DNA of 64,000 bases from positions 2,138,001 to 2,202,000 of the forward strand of contig OY282434.1 of assembly GCA_958296095.1 (NCBI GenBank). The letters are read 5' to 3'. The first letter of the stretch is position 1; the number at the start of each line of letters is the position of its first letter. Below are positions 17,798 through 26,720 of this stretch, in pieces. The notes beneath the pieces are model-generated. The model did no database searches, was not told where the DNA came from, and saw nothing but the letters and a program-made list of their open reading frames with translations. The stretch comes from an uncultured Oligoflexales bacterium (GTDB lineage: Bacteria > Bdellovibrionota_B > Oligoflexia > Oligoflexales > JAPPIL01). Both the position numbers and the translations under genes were made by a program.

Positions 17798-18565
17798 CTA
17801 GTCCTGCAAGTCTGCTGAACCAAGGTCACGGTCACGACGGTCACGACGGTCACGACGATCGCGGCGATCACGATCTCGGCGCGATCTTTCCAGATAATCG
17901 CTATGCAACAGTGCGATGGGACGATCGCTGAGGCGCTTGCTATCACCTCGTCCGCGGCGCACGGTTCGAACTTCGATGAGGTAATTGTCATCGCTGAAAA
18001 CTGCGGCGACTCTGCCGCTAAAGCGGTAGCGGTGGCCTCTGCCAGTGGGGAAACGCTGTTGCCATTCTGGCCCTAGCAGGTCGAGAGCTCGTTCGTCGAA
18101 AGTTACGTTACCGTAGCTACTCGCGTGGGTCAGTAGCACACCGCTGATGTCGCCGACCTCGATGACGCGGCTGCGAGAGTGGTCGAGGTGTTCGATCGCC
18201 ACTTCGTGCTTACGGTATTTACTGAAGAGCTGGGCAATGCCAACCGCGATGGTTGTGCCGCGTCTTCCTCTGTCATCACGCCTTCGCCGCTCGCGTCGGA
18301 CGTTGTAGGTGACGAGCACATCGTCGTAACCGTTAGAGGTCAAGCGGTCGCGGTTGTCACGGTAGCGATCGACATGTCTGTCACGAATGCCCCAGATGCG
18401 GCGATTGCCGAAAGCCTCGTTCAGCACTGTGTTGCCACGACGACTATGCTCATGTCCGTGCCAGCGCACGCCTTCAACCATGGAGCCGCGATCGTCATGG
18501 GCACGCGAATCGACGCTGTAAACAGATACGGTTGCTAGGCATAGCAGGTAGATACAGCTGCGCAT
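17798..18565 (-). CDS. Exported Arg/Asp-rich protein with RDR tail repeats
   Basis: The 255-residue product starts with a signal peptide (MRSCIYLLCLATVSVYSVDSRA) after GAGGAG. The middle contains two related halves built on IEVGDISGVLLTH and VAAVFSDDNYLIEVRTV. The C-terminus is a tandem RDR/RDRRD tract of about 20 residues encoded by a nine-base DNA repeat (17820-17875). The protein is very basic and acidic at once. No family recognised; exported location is likely. The charged tail could bind polyanions or be a slippage product. Confidence 0.65.
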   Translation of the reverse strand: MRSCIYLLCLATVSVYSVDSRAHDDRGSMVEGVRWHGHEHSRRGNTVLNEAFGNRRIWGIRDRHVDRYRDNRDRLTSNGYDDVLVTYNVRRERRRRDDRGRRGTTIAVGIAQLFSKYRKHEVAIEHLDHSRSRVIEVGDISGVLLTHASSYGNVTFDERALDLLGPEWQQRFPTGRGHRYRFSGRVAAVFSDDNYLIEVRTVRRGRGDSKRLSDRPIALLHSDYLERSRRDRDRRDRRDRRDRRDRDLGSADLQD

Positions 18566-18702
18566 GTTCTTCTCCTCACAAAATTGATAAATTTACAGAT
18601 AAGAAAATTCTGCCTATCATTATGCTGATGGTGGGCACATGCGTCAATGAGTAAATTGTCGCCAACAGGATGCAGGTAAATTTGCAGGGGGGAGATAGCA
18701 GG

Positions 18703-20118
18703 GTGGCTGATTACGATTTGGCAATTGTTGGTTCTGGGCCCGCGGGAGTCAGCGCGGCAGTGCAGGCGGCTAAGTTGCGCCAGCGGGTCTGTGTCATTGA
18801 GAAGGATTTTGAGCGCATCGGGGGGGCATGGATTCAGACGGGCACGTTGCCATCGAAGACGTTGCGTGAAGTGCTGGCAATGACCAACAGTGTGCGGGCA
18901 CAATCGGGGTCGCAGTGGTCGGAGCGCATTGTGCAGAGCATGCTGGCGGGGCGTTTGTTCGAGCGGGCACGGCATGCGGCACAGCGGCAGGAAGAGCATG
19001 TGCGGCGTTATTTGGCCAAGAACGGAGTGGAGTTGATTGCAGGCGAGGGGGTGCTTAAGGATGCCCAAGCGTTGACGGTGCGACGCGCCGAGAGCCAGCG
19101 TGTCATCAGTGCCACACGTATTTTGATTGCAGCAGGTTCGCGACCGCGTCGTCCCGCGTCGGTGCCCTTCGATGGCTGGCGGGTAATCGATTCGGATGAG
19201 GTGCTGCAACTTGAGCATGCACCTAGCAAAATTTTAATTTACGGCGCGGGTGTCATCGGTTGTGAATACGCTTGTATTTTTGCCGCGCTAGGAGTGGAGA
19301 CGCTTATCGCCGACTCTCGTCCTAACATTATGCCAGACATCGATCTGGAGGTAGCAGCCGAGTTGCGGGATTCCATGCAGGCGATGGGGGTGCAGTTTTT
19401 GTTGGCGCGGCAGTTGCGAGCTATCAAGGTCGATGCGTTGGCGGTTGAGGTAAAGCTCAACGACGAGGTGCACAGAACGGACGTGTTCTTTTTTGCCGCA
19501 GGGCGGGTGGCGAACAGCGATCATGTCAATGCCAGTGCCGTTGGGGTTGAATGTGACAAGCGGGGTATGATTGTCGTCAACGCGGAATTTCGCAGCAGTG
19601 TGCCCTCTATCTATGCGGCGGGCGACATTATCGGGACACCAGCTTTGGCGGCCACTTCGTCGTATCAGGGCCGGGTGGCGGCGAGCAACGCCTTAGGTAT
19701 GCATGGCTTGAGTTTTCCGCGCAATTATCCGGTCGGTGTCTACACGATTCCTGAGCTTTCCAGTGTGGGCGAGACGGAAGAACAGCTGATCGCGTCGGGG
19801 CGAGAGTATGTGGTCGGTCGGGCGGGCTACAGTGAAATTGCCCGCGGCTATATTCGGGGTGACAGTCATGGCAAACTGAAGCTGCTCGTCTGTCGTCGCA
19901 CCCATAAGTTGATCGGGGTGCACATCGTCGGCGAAGGGGCGTGCGAACTTATTCACATCGGCATGGTCTTCATGGAAAAGAACTGCACAGCACAGGATTT
20001 GCTCCACGTTGTCTACAATTACCCAACTCTTGCCGAGGGTTACAAAATTGCCGCCTTCAACGCCCTCAACAAGATTTTTCCCAGTGGCATTATTGCCGAT
20101 CCCCCAACGGCGAGCTGA
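18703..20118 (+). CDS. sthA: FAD pyridine nucleotide transhydrogenase/dihydrolipoamide dehydrogenase-like flavoprotein
   Basis: I start at the GTG of VADYDLAIVGSGPAG, which follows AGGGGGGAGA at a good distance; the product is ~471 residues. It has the FAD-binding GSGPAG, the NAD(P)-binding GAGVIGCEYA near residue 175, the FAD motif AAGDIIG near 300 and a C-terminal dimerisation domain (GMVFMEKNCTAQDLLHVV). The site where disulfide reductases carry CxxxxC reads GGAWIQTGTLPSK, with no cysteine, so it is not a disulfide reductase. Best fit is the soluble transhydrogenase that balances NADH and NADPH. Confidence 0.83.
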   Translation: MADYDLAIVGSGPAGVSAAVQAAKLRQRVCVIEKDFERIGGAWIQTGTLPSKTLREVLAMTNSVRAQSGSQWSERIVQSMLAGRLFERARHAAQRQEEHVRRYLAKNGVELIAGEGVLKDAQALTVRRAESQRVISATRILIAAGSRPRRPASVPFDGWRVIDSDEVLQLEHAPSKILIYGAGVIGCEYACIFAALGVETLIADSRPNIMPDIDLEVAAELRDSMQAMGVQFLLARQLRAIKVDALAVEVKLNDEVHRTDVFFFAAGRVANSDHVNASAVGVECDKRGMIVVNAEFRSSVPSIYAAGDIIGTPALAATSSYQGRVAASNALGMHGLSFPRNYPVGVYTIPELSSVGETEEQLIASGREYVVGRAGYSEIARGYIRGDSHGKLKLLVCRRTHKLIGVHIVGEGACELIHIGMVFMEKNCTAQDLLHVVYNYPTLAEGYKIAAFNALNKIFPSGIIADPPTAS

Positions 20119-20231
20119 ATCAGGTGAGGGTGTTGTTTTCCGCCCGCAATTGGCTCAGCCACCGCGCCAACTTTTTCCTGTGCTTGACTCTGATTTGTTT
20201 TTTTGACAAGAAATTCCCTTGTGGAGTGGAG

Positions 20232-21179
20232 ATGCGGCATCTAACGATAATCATGGTATGGGGCTCGCTGCTGAGCGCAGCGGTGATGGCGAAGTCTGTG
20301 TTGCCGCGGACTGGCAAGGGACTGTTATACCAACTGGTGCAGCGCACGCCGTGGGACGTGACTAGGCTGGCGCGCATTCTTCAACTTGAGCTGGACGGTG
20401 CTGTCGATGCCGCTGACTATGTTCCCGATGCGCTTAATCTATTCCAGCAGTTGATTGTCAGTATCCCGCGGGAGGAGCAGGTGCAGAAGTTGCTGTTGTG
20501 GGAGGTTACCACTCCGCGTGGGGCGAAGCACTGGCTGTGGGGTTCGTGGCATGATGTCACCTACCGCGACTTCTCTGCGCCAGCACAGCACGAGTTGCAC
20601 GAACTACTGACGCAGATTGACGTGCTCATTCATGAAGGCGACATACCGCGCGGCAAATCAGTGTCGGTTGAATCATACCAGCAACTAGACCACCAGCTGA
20701 TTGCTCATGCTCGGCAACTAGGCAAGGCGACGACGGCACTGGATACTGCTTGGGAGAGAGGGCAGATTAACCTTGACGAGCAAGCCATCCTCGCCGAACG
20801 GGAAGCACAACAGGATGCCAAGCTCGCCGCGCTGAGTGCGGCAGAGACCGAGACACTGCTTGTCGATCAGCTCGTCGCCCTGGAAAGACAGCTCAGTTTG
20901 AGGCGAGCCTATCTGCAAGCCGATCATGCCGCATTGGTAGAGTTGGCACGACCGCGTGCTGCGGCAAAAATATTTGATGACACGCTCTTGCATGCTCGCA
21001 ACTACCGCTGGATTACAAGGATAACCGCAGCTTGCGCACGAGACGTGACCTGTCTGGTAAGTGCAGGCTACGCCCACCTGGTTGTTGATAACGATGACAC
21101 TGCCAGCATCGTCAGCCTACTGCGCGAGCAAGGCTATGGTGTTGAGCCTAGTTCCAGCTTCTCTGGCGCGCAGAAATAG
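20232..21179 (+). CDS. TraB/GumN-family exported protein
   Basis: The ATG at 20232 gives a 315-residue product with a signal peptide (MRHLTIIMVWGSLLSAAVMA). It keeps the TraB/GumN core: WGSWHDVTYRDFS (the GTxH-like first motif), LTQIDVLIHEGD with the conserved acidic end, and VSAGYAHLVVDNDDTASIVSLLREQGYGV (the GxxH...LLxxxGY end motif). The family is related to erythromycin-esterase/Tiki-like folds; its bacterial members are poorly characterised, possibly metalloproteases. GGAG sits five bases before the start. Repeat block R1 begins right after its stop. Confidence 0.8.
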   Translation: MRHLTIIMVWGSLLSAAVMAKSVLPRTGKGLLYQLVQRTPWDVTRLARILQLELDGAVDAADYVPDALNLFQQLIVSIPREEQVQKLLLWEVTTPRGAKHWLWGSWHDVTYRDFSAPAQHELHELLTQIDVLIHEGDIPRGKSVSVESYQQLDHQLIAHARQLGKATTALDTAWERGQINLDEQAILAEREAQQDAKLAALSAAETETLLVDQLVALERQLSLRRAYLQADHAALVELARPRAAAKIFDDTLLHARNYRWITRITAACARDVTCLVSAGYAHLVVDNDDTASIVSLLREQGYGVEPSSSFSGAQK

Positions 21180-21186
21180 CCGCTAA

Positions 21187-21596
21187 GTTCAACAGGGAGG
21201 CTTGGGGTCAAGCCTGAACGCAATAACGAGAGGCAAAGACCTTCCTTAGCACAAGTCTCCGTTGTCTTGGCACGGCGCAGCCCTACCGAGAAACCCGACC
21301 ACAACAGGTATAGACACATACTTTATCTAAAAGCATAATCTGACAGCAATATGGCAGTATTTATGGTCGGGTTTTCGTACGGCCTCGCCGTGCCATTCAT
21401 GGAGCTCTCGGTAGGCAAGAGGTGTGGGCAACTGCCGAGAGGATTGGGGGCAAGCAGAGAGGGCGCGCAGAGTGGCCTGAGAACATGCAGCGAGCTAGGA
21501 AGCGAGCGATACAAAAAGCAGCGTAGCGAGCGAAGCGAGCTAGGAAGCGAGCGTTACAAAGAGCCGCGTAGCGCGGAGCGTAGCAATCATCAAGGA
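21187..21596 (+). repeat. Repeat block R1 (one hairpin unit plus tail modules)
   Basis: The block starts seven bases after the TraB-family stop and reads in that gene's sense. The unit's left arm is 21269-21300 and its right arm 21365-21394. Both arms contain GGCACGGCG and AAACCCGACC when read in the same sense, so the unit folds to a ~30-pair imperfect stem. Two tail modules of GAGCGAGC type follow (21490-21590). Open frames across it are by-products of composition. Confidence 0.85.
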
Positions 21597-21611
21597 AAAA
21601 TTTGGTGAAAG

Positions 21612-22699
21612 TTAGTGTTTAGCGATTTTATTCTTTATTTCTGCGAGGTGTTCTTCAGTAATATTAGCAAGTTGGCAAATTACTGGGTCGTCGAGCTTGC
21701 CATACTTTAGCATGCTAATGATGACATCCTCGCGCTCCTGGGCACGCCCCTGCTTAACCCCCTGTTGCATACCCTGCTTGACCCCCTGTTGCATACCCTG
21801 CTCGATACCCTGCCGGATACCCTGCTGTATGCCCTGCTTTTTCCCCTGCTCAATGCCTTCTAGGCGTGCACCCTCGAAACCGAATTCGATACTTGACATG
21901 ATACGTTCCTCATCTGGTAAATCGGGAAAACAGTCCGCCTCGATGGCAGACAGCCTCTTCCTATCATACCTCCCATCGGCAAGTCCAAGGTAAGATATTA
22001 GTTTAGCCGATAAACTCTTGCGATTTTCAGTGGATAGCGCATAGCAAGAGTGAAAAATTTTCGCCACAATTTTGGTGCTCAGATGCCAGATGTGTTTCAT
22101 TCCCAGCAGGCAAGGGCTGGTCGTGAGTCCGCACAGTTGCTCATCGGACAACTTAGGCAGATTTACCACCAGGATTGGGTCATCTGCAACATAGCGGCGC
22201 AGTCCGTGAATAGTTTCCAAGGGATGCCGATTTTTAAATTTTAGCTCAAGCTGGTTCTTGGCTATATCGACGGGTTTTTTGGTTTGCAGAACGAGGATGC
22301 CTATGACAAAACCATTAGTGCGCGCTGTGCGCTGTGCGCTGCTTTTTTGTAACGCTCGCTTTCTAGCTCGCTCTTTGCCTTCAGGTATAGTGACACCATG
22401 AGAAACAGGACATTGCCGGTGGTGTGCTCAAAGATAACCCCAAAATATACTGGGGAATCTGGCTCTTTTTTGAAGGGCACAGAAAAATTCAGATCACAAA
22501 ATTTTTCTTTGCCAGTATCGGGATCGATGCTTGCCTCCTTACTGGGGATGAGTTTGTCAATATCGAACAGTTCATAATCTTCGGGAAATAATGCCAACCG
22601 GAGAAGATCTTGGGCATAACGCGGATCGCTATAGATTTTCTTGAAAAATTTATCATGCAAATGATGCTTGTTTAGCGGGGTTTTATCGTTGTCGGGCAT
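21612..22699 (-). pseudogene. Rpn-family recombination-promoting nuclease, broken by a repeat module
   Basis: The N-terminal part (22699 down to about 22376) starts MPDNDKTPLNKHHLHDKFFKKIYSD and matches Rpn/PD-(D/E)XK transposase-like nucleases. The rest reads in another frame from about 22312 to 21612: it includes ADDPILVVNLPKLSDEQL, CLLGMKHIWHL and a C-terminal run of GIxQG units (IQQGIRQGIEQGMQQGVKQG) typical of the family. Between them, ~60 bp of tail-module DNA breaks the frame and ends the first half with foreign residues. Rpn proteins are DNA endonucleases tied to RecA-independent recombination and phage defence. Probably inactive as full length. Confidence 0.75.
22313..22375 (-). repeat. 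Lone tail module inserted in the Rpn gene
   Basis: Read on the minus strand this is AGAGCGAGCTAGAAAGCGAG, then CGTTACAAAAAAGCAGCGCA and an AGCGCACAGCGCGC end, the same tail module found at the distal ends of the repeat blocks. It sits inside the nuclease gene without a hairpin unit. It shows that the module can move or recombine on its own. Confidence 0.75.
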
Positions 22700-22754
22700 G
22701 GTTGCTGTCCGTTGCTAATGCGGTTACCTGTCTCTGGTAATTATAATAACATAA

Positions 22755-23076
22755 TTTAGCGCAAATCTCCGTTGTCTTGGCACATGTCTCCGTTGTCTTG
22801 GCACAAGTCTCCGTTGTCTTAGCGCAAATCTCCGCTGTCTTGGCATGGCGCAGACCTACCGAGAAACTCTCCCAGAACAGATACAAGCACATGCCTTGTG
22901 CAAAAAATAACCTGGTGGCAATATGGCAGTATTTGTGGTCGAGTTTTCGTACGGTCTCGCCCTGCCGTTCATAAAGCTCTCGGTAAGCAAGCCTCAACGC
23001 GATAGCAAGAGGTCTGAGGACAAAAAGCGAGCTAGCAAGCGAGCGATACAGAAAGCCGCGTGGCGCGTAGCGCAGT
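22755..23076 (+). repeat. Repeat block R2
   Basis: Four short leading segments of 'CTCCGTTGTCTTGGC' type precede one hairpin unit (left arm near 22842-22873, right arm 22937-22966) and one tail module that joins directly to a truncated Rpn gene. This is the one block with no same-sense gene just upstream. The Rpn gene between R1 and R2 may have been inserted into a formerly continuous block. Confidence 0.8.
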
Positions 23077-23498
23077 TTTTGGGCAACATGCTAATGGATT
23101 ATTGTGATGCGGCCGATAGGGGGGTGAAGCGCCAGGATTTTGATCGTGTTGATCGTAAGCGCTGGCCACACAAGCGAGAGGAGGAAAGATTCGTGCCAAC
23201 GATGTATTTTGGACTGGAGCGAGCTGAGCGACGCGGCTTGCAGAAGGGCAAGCAGCTGGGCATCGAGCAGGGCAAGCAGCTGGGCATCGAGCAGGGCAAG
23301 CAGCTGGGCATCGAGCAGGGTGAACAGCTGGGTTTGCAGAAGGGCGAACAGTTGGGTTTGCAGAAGGGTGTCGAGCAAAAGCAGATGGAGGCTGCTCAGC
23401 TAATGCTCAGCGATGGCGTGCCTGAGGCTCAGGTGTGCAAATTTTTGAAATTGACCAAGAAAGAGCTGACGGCAATCAAGCGAAAATTAAAAAATTAA
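23077..23498 (+). pseudogene. Second Rpn-family nuclease, C-terminal remnant
   Basis: The nuclease half is missing: repeat DNA runs into FLGNMLMDYCDAADRGVKRQ at about 23077. What remains is the family C-terminus, with a direct repeat of GKQLGIEQ three times (24-bp DNA repeats, 23240-23315), then GEQLGLQK copies and the final helix VCKFLKLTKKELTAIKRKLKN. An ATG at 23088 could still give ~136 residues. In E. coli Rpn genes a small C-terminal protein made from an internal start acts as antitoxin, so an expressed remnant is conceivable. Same family as, but different from, the gene at 21612-22699. Confidence 0.7.
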
Positions 23499-23524
23499 AG
23501 ATTTCAGTCAATTTTCCCAAGCAT

Positions 23525-24028
23525 GCCACTGCCCTTCATGTGGCCCTCGGTGGGCAAGAGGTTTGGGTAACCGCCGAGGAGCCTGAGGGCAAGCTTGAAC
23601 GCAATACAGGGAGACCTGAGCACAAGCAGCGAGCTAGGAAGCGAGCGTTACAGAAAGCCGTAGCGCAGCGAACGGTCTCCCCGTGCCGTTCATGGAGATT
23701 TCGGTGGGCAGGCTTGAACGCAACTGCCGAGAGGCAAAGACCATACTTAGCACAAGCCTCCGTTGTCTTGGCGAGGCGCAGCCCTACCGAGAAACTCTTC
23801 CCTGAGACAAGTGGCAAGCACATGCCTTGTGCAAAAGCATAATCTGACGGCAATATGGCAGTATTTGCGGTCGAGTTTTCGTACGGCCTCGCCTCGCCGT
23901 TCATGGAGCTCTTGGTGGGCAAGATTGAACGCAATAACGAGAAGGCTTGGGGGCAAGCAGCGAGGGAGCGAGAAAGCGGCAAAAAAGCCTCGAAGAGCGA
24001 GCGTTACAAAAAGCAGCGCGCAGCGAGC
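23525..24028 (+). repeat. Repeat block R3
   Basis: The block follows the Rpn remnant in its sense. It starts with a partial right arm and tail module (23525-23690), then a complete hairpin unit with left arm 23770-23801 and right arm 23869-23898. Both arms carry GGCGAGGCG when read in one sense, a perfect match that differs from R1. The last tail module fuses directly to the gene fragment at 24029. Confidence 0.83.
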
Positions 24029-24141
24029 TGCCAACTAACTGCCGATGCAGGCGGAAATATTAAAGACCTTAAGTGTAAAAGAAGATCAGTGCCCCGCGAA
24101 TATTATTCTGGTGCGTGGAGGTGAAAACGTGGTGCAGCAAA
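24029..24141 (+). pseudogene. Fragment duplicating the 3' end of the IS-disrupted lipoprotein gene
   Basis: These ~113 bases repeat the last part of the gene ending at 27270 (GGNIKDLKCKRRSVPREYY...) with a few changes and a three-base deletion near the end. The match stops at GCAGCAAAG on both sides. Upstream it is fused to a repeat tail module. It is a relic of a second copy. The next ~108 bases (24142-24249) contain only a CTCAGCT/AGCTGAG palindrome at 24153-24167. Confidence 0.72.
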
Positions 24142-24249
24142 GTACCTGCGGGCTCAGCTAAGCTGAGTATGAGCTGAAGACAGATGATCATCAGCTTTTT
24201 GTTTTGGGATGCGTGAACGCGCTGAGTAGGCGAAAGCGAGCATACACAG

Positions 24250-24310
24250 ATGGCTAGGAAAAAGCTAGCCCTATCGATGTAGAAATATTTCCCTACGCAC
24301 TAAGGTCGGG
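24250..24310 (+). mobile_element. Solo right end of an IS1634-like element
   Basis: These 61 bases match the right end of the complete element (26660-26720) base for base in length and nearly in sequence, including the GGCTAG...CTAGCC hairpin and the terminal ...CTAAGGTCGGG. The rest of that copy is gone. From 24311 to 24477 I see only AT-rich leader DNA and the ribosome site TTGGAGGTG for the next gene. Confidence 0.75.
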
Positions 24311-24608
24311 ACAGACGATTGCGTGCCCCTGCCGCGGCCAAAAAATTCAGCTAACATATTGGCAAGTTACAAAAAAATACGGATAAAATCACAAGCGTAG
24401 CTATAAAGCAAAAAAAAAACGGTCGATACGTAGTCAAAGTGAGATGGACTTGGCAATATTTTTTGGAGGTGATTGTTATGAAAGCACTGTTACTACTATC
24501 ACTAATGCTAGGTTGCTTGCAGATTGGGCCAACCACGCAGGAAAAGGGTTCTGAAAAAAAGAATGACGAGCTTCTATCTAATCTTCTAGGCAGACACTTC
24601 ACTATGGG

Positions 24609-24787
24609 AGCAAAATTCGATCGGGGTTTTATTAATGCAGGTATGACGGAGGGGATTAATTGGGACGGTAAGATACATGGATACAGCAGCTCCAGGCATG
24701 GCTGCAATCTGATAGTTTATGTAGATGATGGCGCCAGCAAATATCTGCATGACCACAAAAACTTTATCCAGAATGAAAGTGGTAATA
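24609..24787 (+). repeat. 179-bp direct repeat, left copy
   Basis: This stretch is identical by eye to 26721-26899 and the two copies directly abut the two ends of the IS element. The sequence belongs once to the interrupted gene. It is therefore a very long target-site duplication made on insertion. IS1634 of Mycoplasma mycoides is known to leave long duplications of variable length. Confidence 0.85.
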
Positions 24788-26720
24788 CCCGAGTTTAAGA
24801 GAGTAGGGTGACACGCACCGCCCTCCAGTGAGGAATTTCGGTAGACGAGAAGTGACCTAACGCTAGATTTTTAAAAATTTTGCGCATTTTTTAGCAGATA
24901 CTGAACTGTAGACGCACCGATGCAATGCCCGCAGATGCGCGGGAGGCGAGTTGACCTGTTACAGGCCCTGCAATTGTCGGCTGATATTTGGTGGAGATAA
25001 TATGCGGATGTTATCCTTGCGGTGTGTTACGCCGAGAACATCGTAGATTCGTCGCTGTTCCTCAGTCAATCGCTTGGGAAAAAGATAAAGGTAATTGTCG
25101 TTATAACACTTGTTCACCATGATAAACGATTTGCCCGTCGAGGCAAGTTCCTGACATTTATTGATGGACAGCCGATCTTTAGCCTCTAACTTGGCATTGA
25201 CTTTCGCCTGCATAAATTTCGTTATTGCCAACGCCAGATAACAAATCAGAAAATGCGCCTCTATGCGGTTACGAGTCCAGTGACGTATTGGTCGCAACTT
25301 GAGATCGGATTTCAAAATACGAAACGCATCCTCGATCTTCCACAACTCACGATAACGACTGAACACCTGTTTGGCATGACAAGGAGCGTGATTGGTGACC
25401 ATGCCATACAACCCGTCCCAACATGCATCTTCGGCAACTTTAGCCGCATCAATTTTCAATTCTTTGTTCCGAGTATCGAGATACTTGTTGCGCACTAACT
25501 TCGATACCTTGACCTGACCGTCAGGATTTTTGGCAAAAATTTTCGCCAAAGTTTCTTCCCGAACTCGGCGATCACGTTCAGCACGTTTGGGACAATAGCC
25601 GACCACTATCCGCCGCCCTTTCCCTTCCCAAGCGTAGCTTTTAGCCCATTCCTTGTCCTCGCCGAGCCGAGCCAAAGCGGCATCTATGTCATTGAAAATA
25701 CAGGCTTGCTTTTCCTTGGGCAACTGCCGAAGCTTGGAGGCGATGACATATTTGAGATTTATCTTTTCATTTTCCAGATGGGAAAAAATCTTGCCGTTGG
25801 ACATACCTCGATCAGCCGCCAAGCTTGCCCCTTGCAGGGCGGGATGCTCTGCCAACACTTCGCTAGTATGGTCGATCAGCGTTCGACATTCAGCCGTGTT
25901 GCCAGGAAAAAGTTTATAACTTATCGGGAAGCTTTCATCTGTCGTTATCAGAGACATAACGAGCTGTGATTCTGCCGACTTGTTATCTTTGCTGTAGCCC
26001 GGTTGACGAAAGCCATCCTTAACAAAACTCTCGAAATATGTGGTGGTCACATCGATCAACAGGTTCTTAATTTCAGCATTGTGCCAACGCTTGCTCTCGG
26101 CAAAGACAAGACGCATGACTTCGTCCTTGACCTCTACTAGCTTGTCCATCGCTTGATAATACTTGTGCAGCGGAAAATCGATGTCATAGTCGTTGGCAAG
26201 TTTTTTCGCAATCGCCACCTTGCTACAGTCTGGATGGGCTATGCGGCTGAGCACCAGTGCCTTGATGATCTTGTTAAACTTATCGTCATCGCTGCTAGCC
26301 TGAATAATTTTGTCCAAGCCCAAGTCGTCGTAAACCTTGCCGTAAATATCATAGATACCCGTGATGACATCCTCCGTGGCTTCGAGTTCTACCGCCTTGA
26401 GACCCTTGGGGGTGGGACTTTTTTTCGCCACTGGAGCTGACTCCTTCCGCAGAGAAGCGAGTTCCTTTTTAGCACGTCGCCTGAGCGAAGCAAGCGCTTT
26501 TGGCCCCCTGGCGGTGCCGATCGTCTTGAGATATTTGTGGCGCGGCACCTTCACCTTGCCGCCGTCCTTCGGAGCAACCCGAACCGACTGAACGATGTAC
26601 AACGTCTGTGACTCGCCTCTTTTGACAGCCTTGATGTGCATGGCGGGCAACCTAGCACTATGGCTAGGAAAAAGCTAGCCCTATCGATATAAAGACGTAA
26701 CCCTACGCGCTAAGGTCGGG
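24788..26720 (-). mobile_element. IS1634-like insertion sequence (1,933 bp)
   Basis: The left end reads CCCGAGTTTAAGAGAGTAGG and the right end, on the other strand, CCCGACCTTAGCGCGTAGGG. These form imperfect terminal inverted repeats of about 22 bases with one indel. One transposase gene fills most of it. A GGCTAG/CTAGCC hairpin lies inside the right end at 26662-26680, placed to stop outside transcription from entering the transposase gene. The element is flanked by 179-bp direct repeats and looks complete, so it may be active. Confidence 0.88.
24959..26650 (-). CDS. IS1634-family DDE transposase
   Basis: The 563-residue protein starts MPAMHIKAVKRGESQTLYIV, a beta-rich start typical of the family. 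The catalytic acidic residues are probably those in LLIDVTTTYFES, SLAADRGMSNGK and WKIEDAFRILKSDLKLRPIR; the last, with H-W and R-I-E-A-H-F, is the conserved C-terminal Y-R-E-like block of IS4-superfamily enzymes. No stop or frameshift interrupts it. The frame is antisense to the gene it disrupts. A solo end at 24250 shows that another copy was once nearby. Confidence 0.9.
   Translation of the reverse strand: MPAMHIKAVKRGESQTLYIVQSVRVAPKDGGKVKVPRHKYLKTIGTARGPKALASLRRRAKKELASLRKESAPVAKKSPTPKGLKAVELEATEDVITGIYDIYGKVYDDLGLDKIIQASSDDDKFNKIIKALVLSRIAHPDCSKVAIAKKLANDYDIDFPLHKYYQAMDKLVEVKDEVMRLVFAESKRWHNAEIKNLLIDVTTTYFESFVKDGFRQPGYSKDNKSAESQLVMSLITTDESFPISYKLFPGNTAECRTLIDHTSEVLAEHPALQGASLAADRGMSNGKIFSHLENEKINLKYVIASKLRQLPKEKQACIFNDIDAALARLGEDKEWAKSYAWEGKGRRIVVGYCPKRAERDRRVREETLAKIFAKNPDGQVKVSKLVRNKYLDTRNKELKIDAAKVAEDACWDGLYGMVTNHAPCHAKQVFSRYRELWKIEDAFRILKSDLKLRPIRHWTRNRIEAHFLICYLALAITKFMQAKVNAKLEAKDRLSINKCQELASTGKSFIMVNKCYNDNYLYLFPKRLTEEQRRIYDVLGVTHRKDNIRILSPPNISRQLQGL

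Noticed and set aside
18535..19218. 227-codon minus-strand frame
   Set aside because: It lies opposite the sthA-like gene and lacks any recognisable domain or signal.
23240..23360. Tandem 24-bp repeats as an independent repeat element
   Set aside because: They are in-frame codons of the Rpn C-terminal GxQLGIEQ repeats, a normal feature of that family.
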